Of a stretch of DNA of 64,000 nucleotides, positions 7,850 through 16,864 are shown one piece after another. Made by a program: the position numbers and the translations under genes. The DNA is from Bacteroidales bacterium (GTDB taxonomy: Bacteria; Bacteroidota; Bacteroidia; Bacteroidales; Bacteroidaceae). The notes under the pieces were generated by a model. That model was not told the DNA's origin. It ran no database searches and was given only the letters and a program-made list of their open reading frames with translations. The stretch covers positions 111,297-175,296 of the forward strand of contig SUXS01000003.1 in NCBI GenBank assembly GCA_015060865.1, written 5' to 3'. How positions within the stretch are numbered: the stretch's first letter is position 1; each line of letters starts with the position of its first letter.

Positions 7850-10366
7850 ATGACTAAAAAAATTCTATTCCTACTCGTAGGAATATTAGCACCCATCGCA
7901 GCGGTGATGGCACAAGGTAGTGTGAGAGGTAAGATTGTAGACAAGAGTACAAGCGAACCCATTGAATTTGTCAACGTAGTGGTGACCCCCAAAGGGAGTG
8001 ATAGCATGGCCGGAGGAGCCATTACGGATGTGGATGGAGTATTCCGTATCGATGGACTCAAGTATGGCAGCTACGTGCTCACCGTATCGTATATCGGCTA
8101 TCAGAATGCTACGCGTGAGTTTACTCTCTCAGCATCGGCCAAGAATGCCAATTACAAACAGATAGCTCTGGACGAAGATGCCCAGACACTGGGCGAAGTG
8201 GAGATTACCGGTATACGCTCGCAGATGAAGTTTGAGATTGACAAGAAGGTGTTCAACGTAGACCAAGCCATTGCTGCTACGGGTGGCTCGGCATCGGACA
8301 TCTTGCAGAATATACCTTCCGTGGAGGTGGATACCGAGGGCACCGTATCGCTGCGCGGTTCGGAGAGTGTCACCGTATGGATCAATGGCAAGGCACAGGG
8401 ACTCACTGCCGACAACCAAGGCGATATCCTGGAGCAGATGCCTGCCGAGAGCATCGAGCGCATCGAGGTCATCACCAACCCCTCGGCCAAGTATAGCCCC
8501 GAAGGTACGGTGGGCATCATCAACATCGTGCTCAAGCGCGACCGCAAGGCTGGCTACTACGGCAGTGCGCAGGCTGGTGCCAGCATGTACGATACCGACT
8601 TTGGCGGCTACAATGCCAGTGCCAATATCAACTATAGCAGTGGCGTGCTTGATGTCTATGCCAACGTGAGCTACCGCGAGCGCCGCCACATGAACGAGAA
8701 CGAGAGCTACCGCGAGAACTACCTCGGCACGGACACCACCTACCTCGACCAATTGGGCCGTGGCAACATGAAGGGGGGCAACGTGTTTGCCCGTGCAGGC
8801 CTCACCTGGCATCCTACGCAAAAGGACCATATCTCATTCGACCTCATGGGCATGATGGGAAACAATGAACGCACCAATACCATCGACTACACTTCCGGTC
8901 GAGGCACTATGGTGGGTGAGAATGTTGACTTCACCCGTGCACGCAACACCGTGAGCACCGGCGACATGCTCATGTATAACCTCAGCCTTGGCTATAAGCA
9001 CGAGTGGAGCACTACCCACTGGCTCGACTTCACCGCTTCGCGTCACGCATGGGGCAACAGCGGTAGCAATGTGTATGAGCAGACCACACATTTCGTACAG
9101 CCCGATGCTTCATCAGTCCATATCCCCGACCTGTACTCTTATCAGCTGCAGGAAAGCACGATGGACAACACGGACTATGAGCTGCAGCTCGACTATGAGA
9201 ATGCCTTCAACGAGAACCATAAGTTGCAGGCAGGCTATCGCGGCACCTTTACCCGCGAGAACAGCCCCGTGAGCACCTATGCCGACCCCGACAAGCAGCA
9301 GGAGATTGAGAGCCTTTACAATAAGTTTATCTACAACCGCGACCTGCACGCCCTCTATGCCACCTACTCTGGCAAACTGTGGAAGAACTTCGGCTATCAG
9401 GTTGGTCTCCGCGGTGAGTACTACAAGGTGTTTACCGATTCGCATCATAAGATGAATGGTGAGACTGTATCGCATCCCGAAACCATGAAGCCCGTGTTCC
9501 AGCTCTTCCCCAGCGTATTCCTGTCATATCAGCTGCCCAATGACAATGAGTTGCAGGTGAACTATACCAAGCGTGTGCGTCGTCCGTGGGGAGGTCAGCT
9601 CAACTCGTTCCAGAACATTACCGACTCTACCAACATCTCGTATGGTAACCCCTTGCTGAAGCCCGAGTACTCGAATGCCTTCGAACTCAACTACCTCAAG
9701 TCGTGGGAGAACCACATGCTCTCCGTGTCGGCCTACTACCGCACCACCGACGACATCATGCAGCGCATCTCCTATATGCAGAATGGTATCATGTACAGCA
9801 CCTCGGATAATGTGGCGCAGTCGCTCTCGTCAGGTGTGGAGATTGTGGGCAAGAACCGCTTCTTCGGTAAGCTCGACCTTACCACCACGCTCAACATGTA
9901 TTACTATAAGCTCGAAGCCTTCGACTTCATCATGCCCAATGGAGAGAACCTCCATGGCGATGCCAGCGAGGACTTCTCCTGGAACCTCCGTATGATGGCC
10001 AGCATAGGTTTGCCCAAGGCGTGGTCATTGCAGCTCACTGGTATGTACAATGCCAAGAGCGTGATAGCCCAGGGTTACCGTGCCCCCAACTACGGTCTCG
10101 ATGCCGGTATACGCAAGCAGTTTGCCGGAGGCAAGTGGAGCCTCTCGCTCAACGGTCGCGACCTGCTCAACTCACGCCGCTTCCATTCCGTGAAGTGGGG
10201 CGACAACTTCTATCAGGATAGCAGCAACTTCCGTGGTGGACGTCGCATCAGTGCCACCCTTACTTACAGCTTCGGTAATATGCGTGCCAAGAAACCGCGC
10301 AAGATGGACGAAGGCATGTCGCCCGAGTACAGCACCGGCGGCGATGGACTGGACTATGATATGTAA
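7850..10366 (+). CDS. TonB-dependent outer-membrane receptor with CarboxypepD_reg-like domain
   Basis: This 838-aa protein has a signal peptide (cleavage near A-Q-G at about residue 23), a carboxypeptidase-regulatory-like beta sandwich (about 25-105), a TonB plug (about 115-230, with N-I-P-S-V-E-V-D and the R-I-E-V-I-T-N-P-S-A-K-Y segment), and a C-terminal beta barrel of the outer membrane protein beta-barrel type (OMP_b-brl_3). It lacks the longer SusC architecture, and no SusD partner lies next to it. The transported substrate cannot be inferred. It stands 98 bp after lgt with its own untranslated region. Confidence 0.9.
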   Translation: MTKKILFLLVGILAPIAAVMAQGSVRGKIVDKSTSEPIEFVNVVVTPKGSDSMAGGAITDVDGVFRIDGLKYGSYVLTVSYIGYQNATREFTLSASAKNANYKQIALDEDAQTLGEVEITGIRSQMKFEIDKKVFNVDQAIAATGGSASDILQNIPSVEVDTEGTVSLRGSESVTVWINGKAQGLTADNQGDILEQMPAESIERIEVITNPSAKYSPEGTVGIINIVLKRDRKAGYYGSAQAGASMYDTDFGGYNASANINYSSGVLDVYANVSYRERRHMNENESYRENYLGTDTTYLDQLGRGNMKGGNVFARAGLTWHPTQKDHISFDLMGMMGNNERTNTIDYTSGRGTMVGENVDFTRARNTVSTGDMLMYNLSLGYKHEWSTTHWLDFTASRHAWGNSGSNVYEQTTHFVQPDASSVHIPDLYSYQLQESTMDNTDYELQLDYENAFNENHKLQAGYRGTFTRENSPVSTYADPDKQQEIESLYNKFIYNRDLHALYATYSGKLWKNFGYQVGLRGEYYKVFTDSHHKMNGETVSHPETMKPVFQLFPSVFLSYQLPNDNELQVNYTKRVRRPWGGQLNSFQNITDSTNISYGNPLLKPEYSNAFELNYLKSWENHMLSVSAYYRTTDDIMQRISYMQNGIMYSTSDNVAQSLSSGVEIVGKNRFFGKLDLTTTLNMYYYKLEAFDFIMPNGENLHGDASEDFSWNLRMMASIGLPKAWSLQLTGMYNAKSVIAQGYRAPNYGLDAGIRKQFAGGKWSLSLNGRDLLNSRRFHSVKWGDNFYQDSSNFRGGRRISATLTYSFGNMRAKKPRKMDEGMSPEYSTGGDGLDYDM

Positions 10367-10372
10367 AAACGC

Positions 10373-10729
10373 GTGAAGTTTCTCTATATTATATTCGGTA
10401 CCCTAAGCCTTGTGTTGGGCATCATCGGCATCTTTCTGCCTGTGTTGCCCACCACACCGCTATTGCTGCTCACCGCCTTCTGTTACTATCGTGGCTCCTC
10501 ACGTATGTACGACTGGTTGATGAGCCATCCCAAGTTGGGAGCTTACATCCGCAACTTCCGCGAGAATAGGATGATTCCCCGTCGTGTCAAGGTGTATATC
10601 CTCGCCATGTTGTGGACATCGCTCCTCTTCTGCGCCTATATCCTCGAACCCATATGGCTCAAATGCCTCATGATGGTTATTGCCATAGGAGTTACCATAC
10701 ATATATTGTCGTATAGATCTGAACCATAA
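10373..10729 (+). CDS. DUF454 (YbaN-like) small membrane protein
   Basis: The 118-aa protein has an N-terminal hydrophobic hairpin with G-I-I-G-I-F-L-P-V-L-P-T-T-P, the hallmark of DUF454/YbaN, and two further membrane helices near the C-terminus. The function of the family is unknown. The best start is GTG at 10373, 6 bp after the receptor stop codon; no ATG is available before the conserved first helix. It is likely co-transcribed with the TonB receptor. Its 3' end is only 2 bp from the convergent alpha-2-macroglobulin gene, with no terminator hairpin in between. Confidence 0.85.
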   Translation: MKFLYIIFGTLSLVLGIIGIFLPVLPTTPLLLLTAFCYYRGSSRMYDWLMSHPKLGAYIRNFRENRMIPRRVKVYILAMLWTSLLFCAYILEPIWLKCLMMVIAIGVTIHILSYRSEP

Positions 10730-10731
10730 GC

Positions 10732-13700
10732 CTATTGGTTGATATCCAGTCGTAACGATGATGCAGTAGCAATAAACGCGGGCGCATACATGCACTGTAT
10801 GGTGCTGGGGGAAGAGGTGTATTCACCCGACTGGCTCACCCAGAAGTCGCCATCGATGAAGTAGTTGCCCTTGCCGATGCGGTAGAAGTAAAGCTTTGTC
10901 GTACTATTCTCTACGCTGCGGTAATAGCCTAAGCCGTTGCTGTAGGTGTAGCCTGAGTGTGTGCTCACAGGCTCCAGCGCAGCGGGGCGCTGCAGATGCA
11001 ACTCCACATAGTCCATGGCGCGGTCGGCGGTGAAGTGCATGCGCACTCTTATGCGGTCGCCTTTGCAGAGAGAGGTTTCAGACACCTCAGTGAGCAGCTC
11101 CTTGCCATCACGACTCTCTACCTTATAATAGGTACACTTCAGTGTCAGCCCTGTACCCGAGTTCTGTACCTTGTCGGCATCTTCGTAGTATTGCCAGGTC
11201 ATCGCGCCCCATGCCATAGAGGAGATCTCTTCCCCTTCCAGCAGGATGGGGATTTCGGGTATTGAGGAGACTCTCTTTTCAGGCGTTACCTCATACTTCA
11301 CGGTTCCTCGTTTGTCCTTTTCTATCAGTTGGAGTGTCGCATTCTTCACCTTCAGCTTTACATTTTCAGCGAAGGCTCCCTCTTTTTGGGCGAGGGCGGG
11401 GTGTGAAGCTAATGCATACACCGCCTGTGCCGTAGCCACGCTATTGCTCCACTGCGTAGTCTGCTTCTGCTTGAGGAGCCACTGCTGCATACGTCCGATG
11501 ATGTCGGCAGGTTGGTCCAGACGTCTGAATGCCTCGATGAGCATTGCTTGCGTGGCAATAGGATTGCTGTCCCAGCTCCAGCCATAGCGGTTGTCGCGCC
11601 AATAAATGCCCATTTCATCGGACTTTAGAGAAGTTTGGCGTACTACCTCGGCTATTGCTGTAGCCTTGTCGCGCTCGTTGAGGCGGATGAGGGTAAGCAT
11701 CTTCAACGCCTTCTGCATCAGAGAACCTTGTGTAGCCTTGTCTTTCAGCAGCAGTGCTTTGTAGTGCTCGTAGGCAGTGCTTGGAGTATTGCCAAACGGA
11801 ATCTCCGGGAACATGCTGCGGGCATACAAGTAGTAGAGCGCGTAGCTGTCAAGCGTCTTGGGCTTGCGCTTCATGCGGCTGAAGGAGTCGTAATAGTTGG
11901 CATCAAGGAAGTGGATACCGTGCTTAACCAGGGTGTACAGGGTGTCGTTCTGAGCGATGTTGAGGCTGTGCATGGCCTCCAGTTCGCCCAGTCCCTTGAT
12001 GATAAGGAGTGTGGTGTAGCGGTCGCTGTCGAATCCGTTCATCCATGCCCAGCCACCATCAGTGTCTTGATTGGTGACAAGGCGACTCAGCAGGCTCTGG
12101 CATAGGGTAGCAAGGCTGTCGCGACGATAGAATTCGCTGTAGCCCTCCACCTCGGGGTAGCGGTCTATGAGGTAAGCGCCCATCGTGGCAGCATAGTAGC
12201 GGTGGAAGAGGCGCTCATTGCTCGGGTTCTCCTCCTTGCAGAGCGGAGGCAGTGCCTCTATGGCATACCAGATAGGATTGGGCACGAGCTCCAGCGTCAG
12301 GCTCTTGTGCTCCAAGGTGGGGGAGTGCTTCTCCTTGAGCGCATCGAAGACAAACTCGCGCTTCTCCTTGCCATTGACATATAGCGCCATGGTCTCGGTC
12401 ACGAGTGTGCGGCGAGGAAGCACCGTGATGGTCGCTTGTTCGCCATCGCTATATCGCAGGCTCTCTGCGGTGATGCGGTAGGTCAGATAATTCTCTCCCG
12501 TAGGTGCGATAATCGGGAAGGATACCGAGGTGCTGCTGTTGGGAGCGATGGAGACAGATTGCGACTGCTCTCTTCCTCCAATCTCAAGTTTTACAACAGT
12601 CTCTAGCGGTTCATTGCCACTATTCGTCACCTTGGCCGTGAACTCGCATTGGTCGCCCTCGTAGAGGAAGCGTGGCACATGGGGCTGCACCATCAGGGTC
12701 TTGCGGGTGACGAAGTCGAGGTTTACCCGTCCGTGCTTCAGATCCTTGGTGTGGGCAATGCCCTTCACGTGCCACTGTGTCAGCAGGTCGGGAGCGGTAA
12801 CGGTAAAGGTCGCCTGTCCCTGCTCGTCGGTACGCAGGTTGGGGAGGAAGAGGGCGGTGTGGCGCAGGTCTTTGCGCAGATAGGGCTCTTGCGTCTTTGG
12901 CTCGGAGGCCTCTGAATCCTCTGATATCTTGGAGGCTTTGGAGGATACTGCCGATTCCTCTAAAACAAGTCCTTCGGCGCTGGCCATATCAAATCCTATG
13001 CGGTTCTTTGCTTGCCCCCGTGTGGTGGCTGGTGCTGCAAGAGTATAGAAAATATGATTCTCTCTCAAGCCCTCGGGTAAGCTATAGTATTTCGGTTCGG
13101 TGGGGTAGGATACGTTGACATGCGTGTTGTTGTCCCATGCCCACATATTGATACTCCCCATCTGTACCCTTCGCCCGTACTTTATAGGCGACAGGGCGAT
13201 ATCCCAACAGTTTCTACCATAGCTGTCGAGAGCTGCATCGTAGATACTCAGGATGAATGACGATTGCACTGGGTTGCCGCGATGGTCGCTGATGCGGATG
13301 GTGCATTGCTCCTTCTCGCCTGGCTCGAGGTAGTTGCGCAGGGAGGATAGCTGCACGTTCAAGAACTCAGACCTGTTCTCAAGGGAGAATATCCACGAGT
13401 CGATACGCGACACATTCTCTTTCGCTGAGACGAGGTCAACCTTCATCCTGCCCCGCCACTCCTCCTTGATGGGTATGCGCAGTGAGGTCATCTCATCGGT
13501 GAGGCATAGTGTGCCCTTGTCTACCACGCGGTTTTCTATCTGTATATAATAATGTAGGTATACCTCGCTGTAGCGTGTGCCCACATACAGTACGGCCGTG
13601 TCGCCCGTCTGCACTTCGCGTGACTTCACTCTTGTTTGATATAGCATATAGGATGAAACGGTGCCTTTGCCCTCGCCCCATAGCTCAAGGTAGTAGACTT

Positions 13701-16485
13701 CACTGTACTGCTTGTCGCCATCGGTGTATGTCGCGGTTAGTCGGTAGAAACCGTAGGGCAAATCCTTGGTGAGAAGGAGGTAGCTGTCTTTGTCCGATGC
13801 CGTCTGCTCCGTGCGATGGATATAGGTGTGCTCCTCGTTCCATTGCTCCCTGTCCGTATAACTCTCTACGGAGGTGAGGATATGGTTGCTGTGAGGAACC
13901 TCCAGTTTGCTGAGTCGTAGGGTCACATTGTCTGCCATACGCTCTCCGTTCAGTGTGCGTAGAGAGTAAGCGATGCTGTCACCATGCCGGAAGATGGCGG
14001 GATTGGCAAATTCAATATACTTGGTACGATGCCCCACGACGAAGTTTGTCTTGGTCGTTTGTGTCTCCCCATTGCTGTCGGTGATGTGTGCCGTGATGAT
14101 GTAGTTCTGCGTGGCATTCTCTCTCTCTGCGGGAATTCCTGGGCGGCTCGTCTTGATAGGGATGAAGAAATTGCCCTTTTCATCGGTCGTTGTAGTGCCT
14201 GACTTCTCGGCAAGGTATGCATCCTGCAAAGGATAACGCCCGAAGATGTTCATATCCGTCACCAGCAACTCATACTTCACCTTGGCACCTCCAACGGGCA
14301 GTTCTGTGAAGGTGGTGGCAGTACCTTGCACCATCAGACTGTCGCCGAAGCGTACGGCTCCCTTCGGGCGTTCCATCTCGACCTTGAAGGTGGGTGCCTT
14401 GAAGGCCTCTACATTGATGGTATGGTACATCGTGCGCTTGCTCAGGTTATCGGTGGCTTGTAGCCTGAAGCGTCCGGCAGTGATGCCTTCGGGGATAGCA
14501 AAGCAACTGTTGAAGCGGCCCCACTCATCGGTCGTTCCTTGTATCGAAGCCACCTCCTTATACCGTGCATCTTGCAGCGTTACGCCTATGGAGAGCTGGC
14601 TCTTCACGTGGCTACCCTCCTTGTCGTGGCAGTAGGCGATGAGGGCGAAGTGTATCGTATCGCCCGGTTCGTAGGTATGGCGGTCGGGGAGGAAGGTGAA
14701 AAGTGTCGATGTCTCCTCATCCTCTCCATACCTGTTTCCGGGGAAATCGGCATATCGGAACGAGTAGGTAGCTCGTGATACTCCGTCTGTGGCCATCAGG
14801 TAAAGGTTGCGGTAGTTGCCTGTGGGCGATGGCACAGTGAAATAGCCCTTCGCATCGATGCTGTAGTTCTCGACGAAGTGGGTCTGCTTACCAGTCTTCT
14901 CCATCAGCACCACTTCACAGTCGGTCACCGCCTTGCCTGTGGTGGCATCTATCACCATGCCGATGTATTCCCCTTCGGCATCGTTGGCCATCATAGACAG
15001 CTTCAGGTTGCTTACGCTGATGGCGGTAAAGGAGGTACGCTTGGTGTCTTCGTCCTGCTTACCGTTGTTGGAGGCAATGACGAAATATTCGCCGGCATCG
15101 AGCGCTGGGAGTGGCAGATCCACCTCTTTATATATATAGGGATTGGGATACTCGGGGTGGATCTCCACTGATGCTTTTCCTACCGACTTGCGGCATATCA
15201 CCTCTTTGTAGTTGAAGTTGTCGGTCGTCTCGCCAGCGTGACGCGGCACGACGCGATAGGCTATGCTGCCCGCATTGCGCAAGGTGATGGTGACGCTGCT
15301 TTCCCGTCCAGGGAGTAGGGTCTTGTGGTTTTCCAATTTTAGGTAGGGATGGGTAGCACGCTTGTACAGCGCCTCACCCGTCTTGGCCCATTCGCTTTCG
15401 GGGGCAACCTGGCGGATGCGCTTGAGGTATTGCTCCATCTTTGCCGCCTTCTCCAGTTCCCGCTCAACGGTCTCTTTCCCACTATGCTCATAGATGGTAG
15501 GTTTATGATAGTCGGCCAGCTTGAACAGGAACATGGCCTGCTCCGTAGGAGCATTGCTGTAGCTCTCGGCTATGCGTTCCAGCCCTTCGATGTAAGCTTC
15601 TTGCAGCACCTCGGTATCGGAGCAGCCCTGTATATATCCCATCGCTTTCATGCGCCTATGGTCAATATGAGCGCGCACTGCGGCATCGGTGTTCTTCGCG
15701 TGGTAGCGGGTAAGCTCTTGCAACTTGCCGAGTTGCCATAGCTCATAGGATAGCGTGTCGCTTGGCAACTGAAGGCTGATAAACTCCTCGGCAGTACCGT
15801 ACAGCTGGTTGCGATGGCTGTAAAGTAGATTCTTTATCTTGGCATTACTCAAGTATATGTTGCTGGGAATAATCGCGTGCATCACCACATCGTAAAGGGT
15901 GGGGCGCAAGCGCAGGCCCAGCGTGTCGCCCTTGATGAGCAGGTCATAGTCCCCGGCCTTTGTCGCTTTCAGGGCCTTCTCTTCAGCGAGAGCCGCCTCG
16001 TAGCAAAGGCGCTTGGCATCGGCAAACCGCTCTGTGCTCCACATCGTCAGATCGTCGATGGTGGCTCCAAGCAGTGCCGTGATGGTGAGTGGAGACAGCT
16101 CCTTCGTCAGCTTTGCCTGCTCGTTTCGCCACTGATACCTGTTCTTATAGTCATCCAGTGCCACGCTCAGCAGGGTATATGCGATACTCTTGTCGACGCC
16201 TCGCAACGCGGGGATGATGTCTTGATAAGCCTTGACAGATGCTTCGATATGTTCCTCCTGATACCCAGCGGCCGCTATGCGCCCTTTATATACGGCCTTG
16301 AGCATCGCATGGCTGTCGCCCTTGCGCTTGGCCTTGCGCAACAGCTCTTCGCCCTTCTCGTATGCCGAGGTGTAGTGCCCCTGGGCAATGAGGGTATCTA
16401 TCTCTTGCCAGATATCAATGTGCTGGGCCTGTACATCCAACATCGTAGTACAAAGAAGCAGTATAAGGATAGTTAGCTTTCTCAT
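10732..16485 (-). CDS. Bacterial alpha-2-macroglobulin-type protein with degenerate thioester motif
   Basis: At 1917 aa this is a very large secreted protein: a signal peptide (residues 1-20), then an N-terminal helical region, several MG-type beta-sandwich domains, a bait-region-like stretch rich in S/E/A near residue 1170, the A2M domain and the helical thioester domain. Family members trap proteases in the periplasm or assist envelope integrity. The expected thioester motif (C-x-E-Q followed by R-x-x-x-x-Y) is here L-C-K-E-E-N-P-S-N-E-R-L-F-H-R-Y-Y (Cys codon at 12238-12240). The Gln is replaced by Glu and a few residues are inserted, so a covalent thioester is unlikely. It reads away from ftsA, which lies where a Bacteroidetes cell-division cluster would normally continue upstream. 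Confidence 0.88.
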   Translation of the reverse strand: MRKLTILILLLCTTMLDVQAQHIDIWQEIDTLIAQGHYTSAYEKGEELLRKAKRKGDSHAMLKAVYKGRIAAAGYQEEHIEASVKAYQDIIPALRGVDKSIAYTLLSVALDDYKNRYQWRNEQAKLTKELSPLTITALLGATIDDLTMWSTERFADAKRLCYEAALAEEKALKATKAGDYDLLIKGDTLGLRLRPTLYDVVMHAIIPSNIYLSNAKIKNLLYSHRNQLYGTAEEFISLQLPSDTLSYELWQLGKLQELTRYHAKNTDAAVRAHIDHRRMKAMGYIQGCSDTEVLQEAYIEGLERIAESYSNAPTEQAMFLFKLADYHKPTIYEHSGKETVERELEKAAKMEQYLKRIRQVAPESEWAKTGEALYKRATHPYLKLENHKTLLPGRESSVTITLRNAGSIAYRVVPRHAGETTDNFNYKEVICRKSVGKASVEIHPEYPNPYIYKEVDLPLPALDAGEYFVIASNNGKQDEDTKRTSFTAISVSNLKLSMMANDAEGEYIGMVIDATTGKAVTDCEVVLMEKTGKQTHFVENYSIDAKGYFTVPSPTGNYRNLYLMATDGVSRATYSFRYADFPGNRYGEDEETSTLFTFLPDRHTYEPGDTIHFALIAYCHDKEGSHVKSQLSIGVTLQDARYKEVASIQGTTDEWGRFNSCFAIPEGITAGRFRLQATDNLSKRTMYHTINVEAFKAPTFKVEMERPKGAVRFGDSLMVQGTATTFTELPVGGAKVKYELLVTDMNIFGRYPLQDAYLAEKSGTTTTDEKGNFFIPIKTSRPGIPAERENATQNYIITAHITDSNGETQTTKTNFVVGHRTKYIEFANPAIFRHGDSIAYSLRTLNGERMADNVTLRLSKLEVPHSNHILTSVESYTDREQWNEEHTYIHRTEQTASDKDSYLLLTKDLPYGFYRLTATYTDGDKQYSEVYYLELWGEGKGTVSSYMLYQTRVKSREVQTGDTAVLYVGTRYSEVYLHYYIQIENRVVDKGTLCLTDEMTSLRIPIKEEWRGRMKVDLVSAKENVSRIDSWIFSLENRSEFLNVQLSSLRNYLEPGEKEQCTIRISDHRGNPVQSSFILSIYDAALDSYGRNCWDIALSPIKYGRRVQMGSINMWAWDNNTHVNVSYPTEPKYYSLPEGLRENHIFYTLAAPATTRGQAKNRIGFDMASAEGLVLEESAVSSKASKISEDSEASEPKTQEPYLRKDLRHTALFLPNLRTDEQGQATFTVTAPDLLTQWHVKGIAHTKDLKHGRVNLDFVTRKTLMVQPHVPRFLYEGDQCEFTAKVTNSGNEPLETVVKLEIGGREQSQSVSIAPNSSTSVSFPIIAPTGENYLTYRITAESLRYSDGEQATITVLPRRTLVTETMALYVNGKEKREFVFDALKEKHSPTLEHKSLTLELVPNPIWYAIEALPPLCKEENPSNERLFHRYYAATMGAYLIDRYPEVEGYSEFYRRDSLATLCQSLLSRLVTNQDTDGGWAWMNGFDSDRYTTLLIIKGLGELEAMHSLNIAQNDTLYTLVKHGIHFLDANYYDSFSRMKRKPKTLDSYALYYLYARSMFPEIPFGNTPSTAYEHYKALLLKDKATQGSLMQKALKMLTLIRLNERDKATAIAEVVRQTSLKSDEMGIYWRDNRYGWSWDSNPIATQAMLIEAFRRLDQPADIIGRMQQWLLKQKQTTQWSNSVATAQAVYALASHPALAQKEGAFAENVKLKVKNATLQLIEKDKRGTVKYEVTPEKRVSSIPEIPILLEGEEISSMAWGAMTWQYYEDADKVQNSGTGLTLKCTYYKVESRDGKELLTEVSETSLCKGDRIRVRMHFTADRAMDYVELHLQRPAALEPVSTHSGYTYSNGLGYYRSVENSTTKLYFYRIGKGNYFIDGDFWVSQSGEYTSSPSTIQCMYAPAFIATASSLRLDINQ

Positions 16486-16511
16486 AACTGTTTTGGTATT
16501 TTATGTATGTA

Positions 16512-16543
16512 CAAAAATAAAGTAAACTGGAAAGAGTGTCAAA
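16512..16543 (-). promoter_or_regulatory. Promoter for the alpha-2-macroglobulin gene
   Basis: On the minus strand the -7 element TATTTTTG (16512-16519) fits the Bacteroidetes TAnnTTTG consensus. It lies 20 nt from a TTTG -33 element (16540-16543). The start codon is 27 nt downstream of the -7 box. Confidence 0.6.
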
Positions 16544-16767
16544 TTTTTGAACACTTTTCAACAGAAAGGCATTTCTTTTCACATTCTTTATCTATAAAAA
16601 CTGACAGAATGCCTATTATAAACAATCATACCTAAGTAGAATAAGAGACCTATATATTCTACTGATTTTATTTTGTTTGCAAGAATATTATGAACTATTT
16701 ATAAATACCTTGCTCCTATGTTCGGATTTTATCGCTGATTTTTTATACTCCATGAGAATAAGTCTGA

Positions 16768-16815
16768 GAAAATTGAAAGTAAACTTGCATTTTCGCTCAC
16801 CTTACATTAAATTTG
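16768..16815 (+). promoter_or_regulatory. Promoter for ftsA-ftsZ, inside a dispersed palindromic repeat
   Basis: The -7 element TAAATTTG is at 16808-16815 with a TTGC -33-like element at 16785-16788, 19 nt apart; the ftsA ATG is 49 nt beyond. The promoter overlaps a palindrome-like segment at 16768-16808 that recurs almost unchanged at 44355-44395. The remaining 16544-16767 is AT-rich and contains no recognisable gene. Confidence 0.55.
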
Positions 16816-16864
16816 CATCTAATTTCGGAGAGGTGTATATAACGATAACGAAACTGCATTATAT

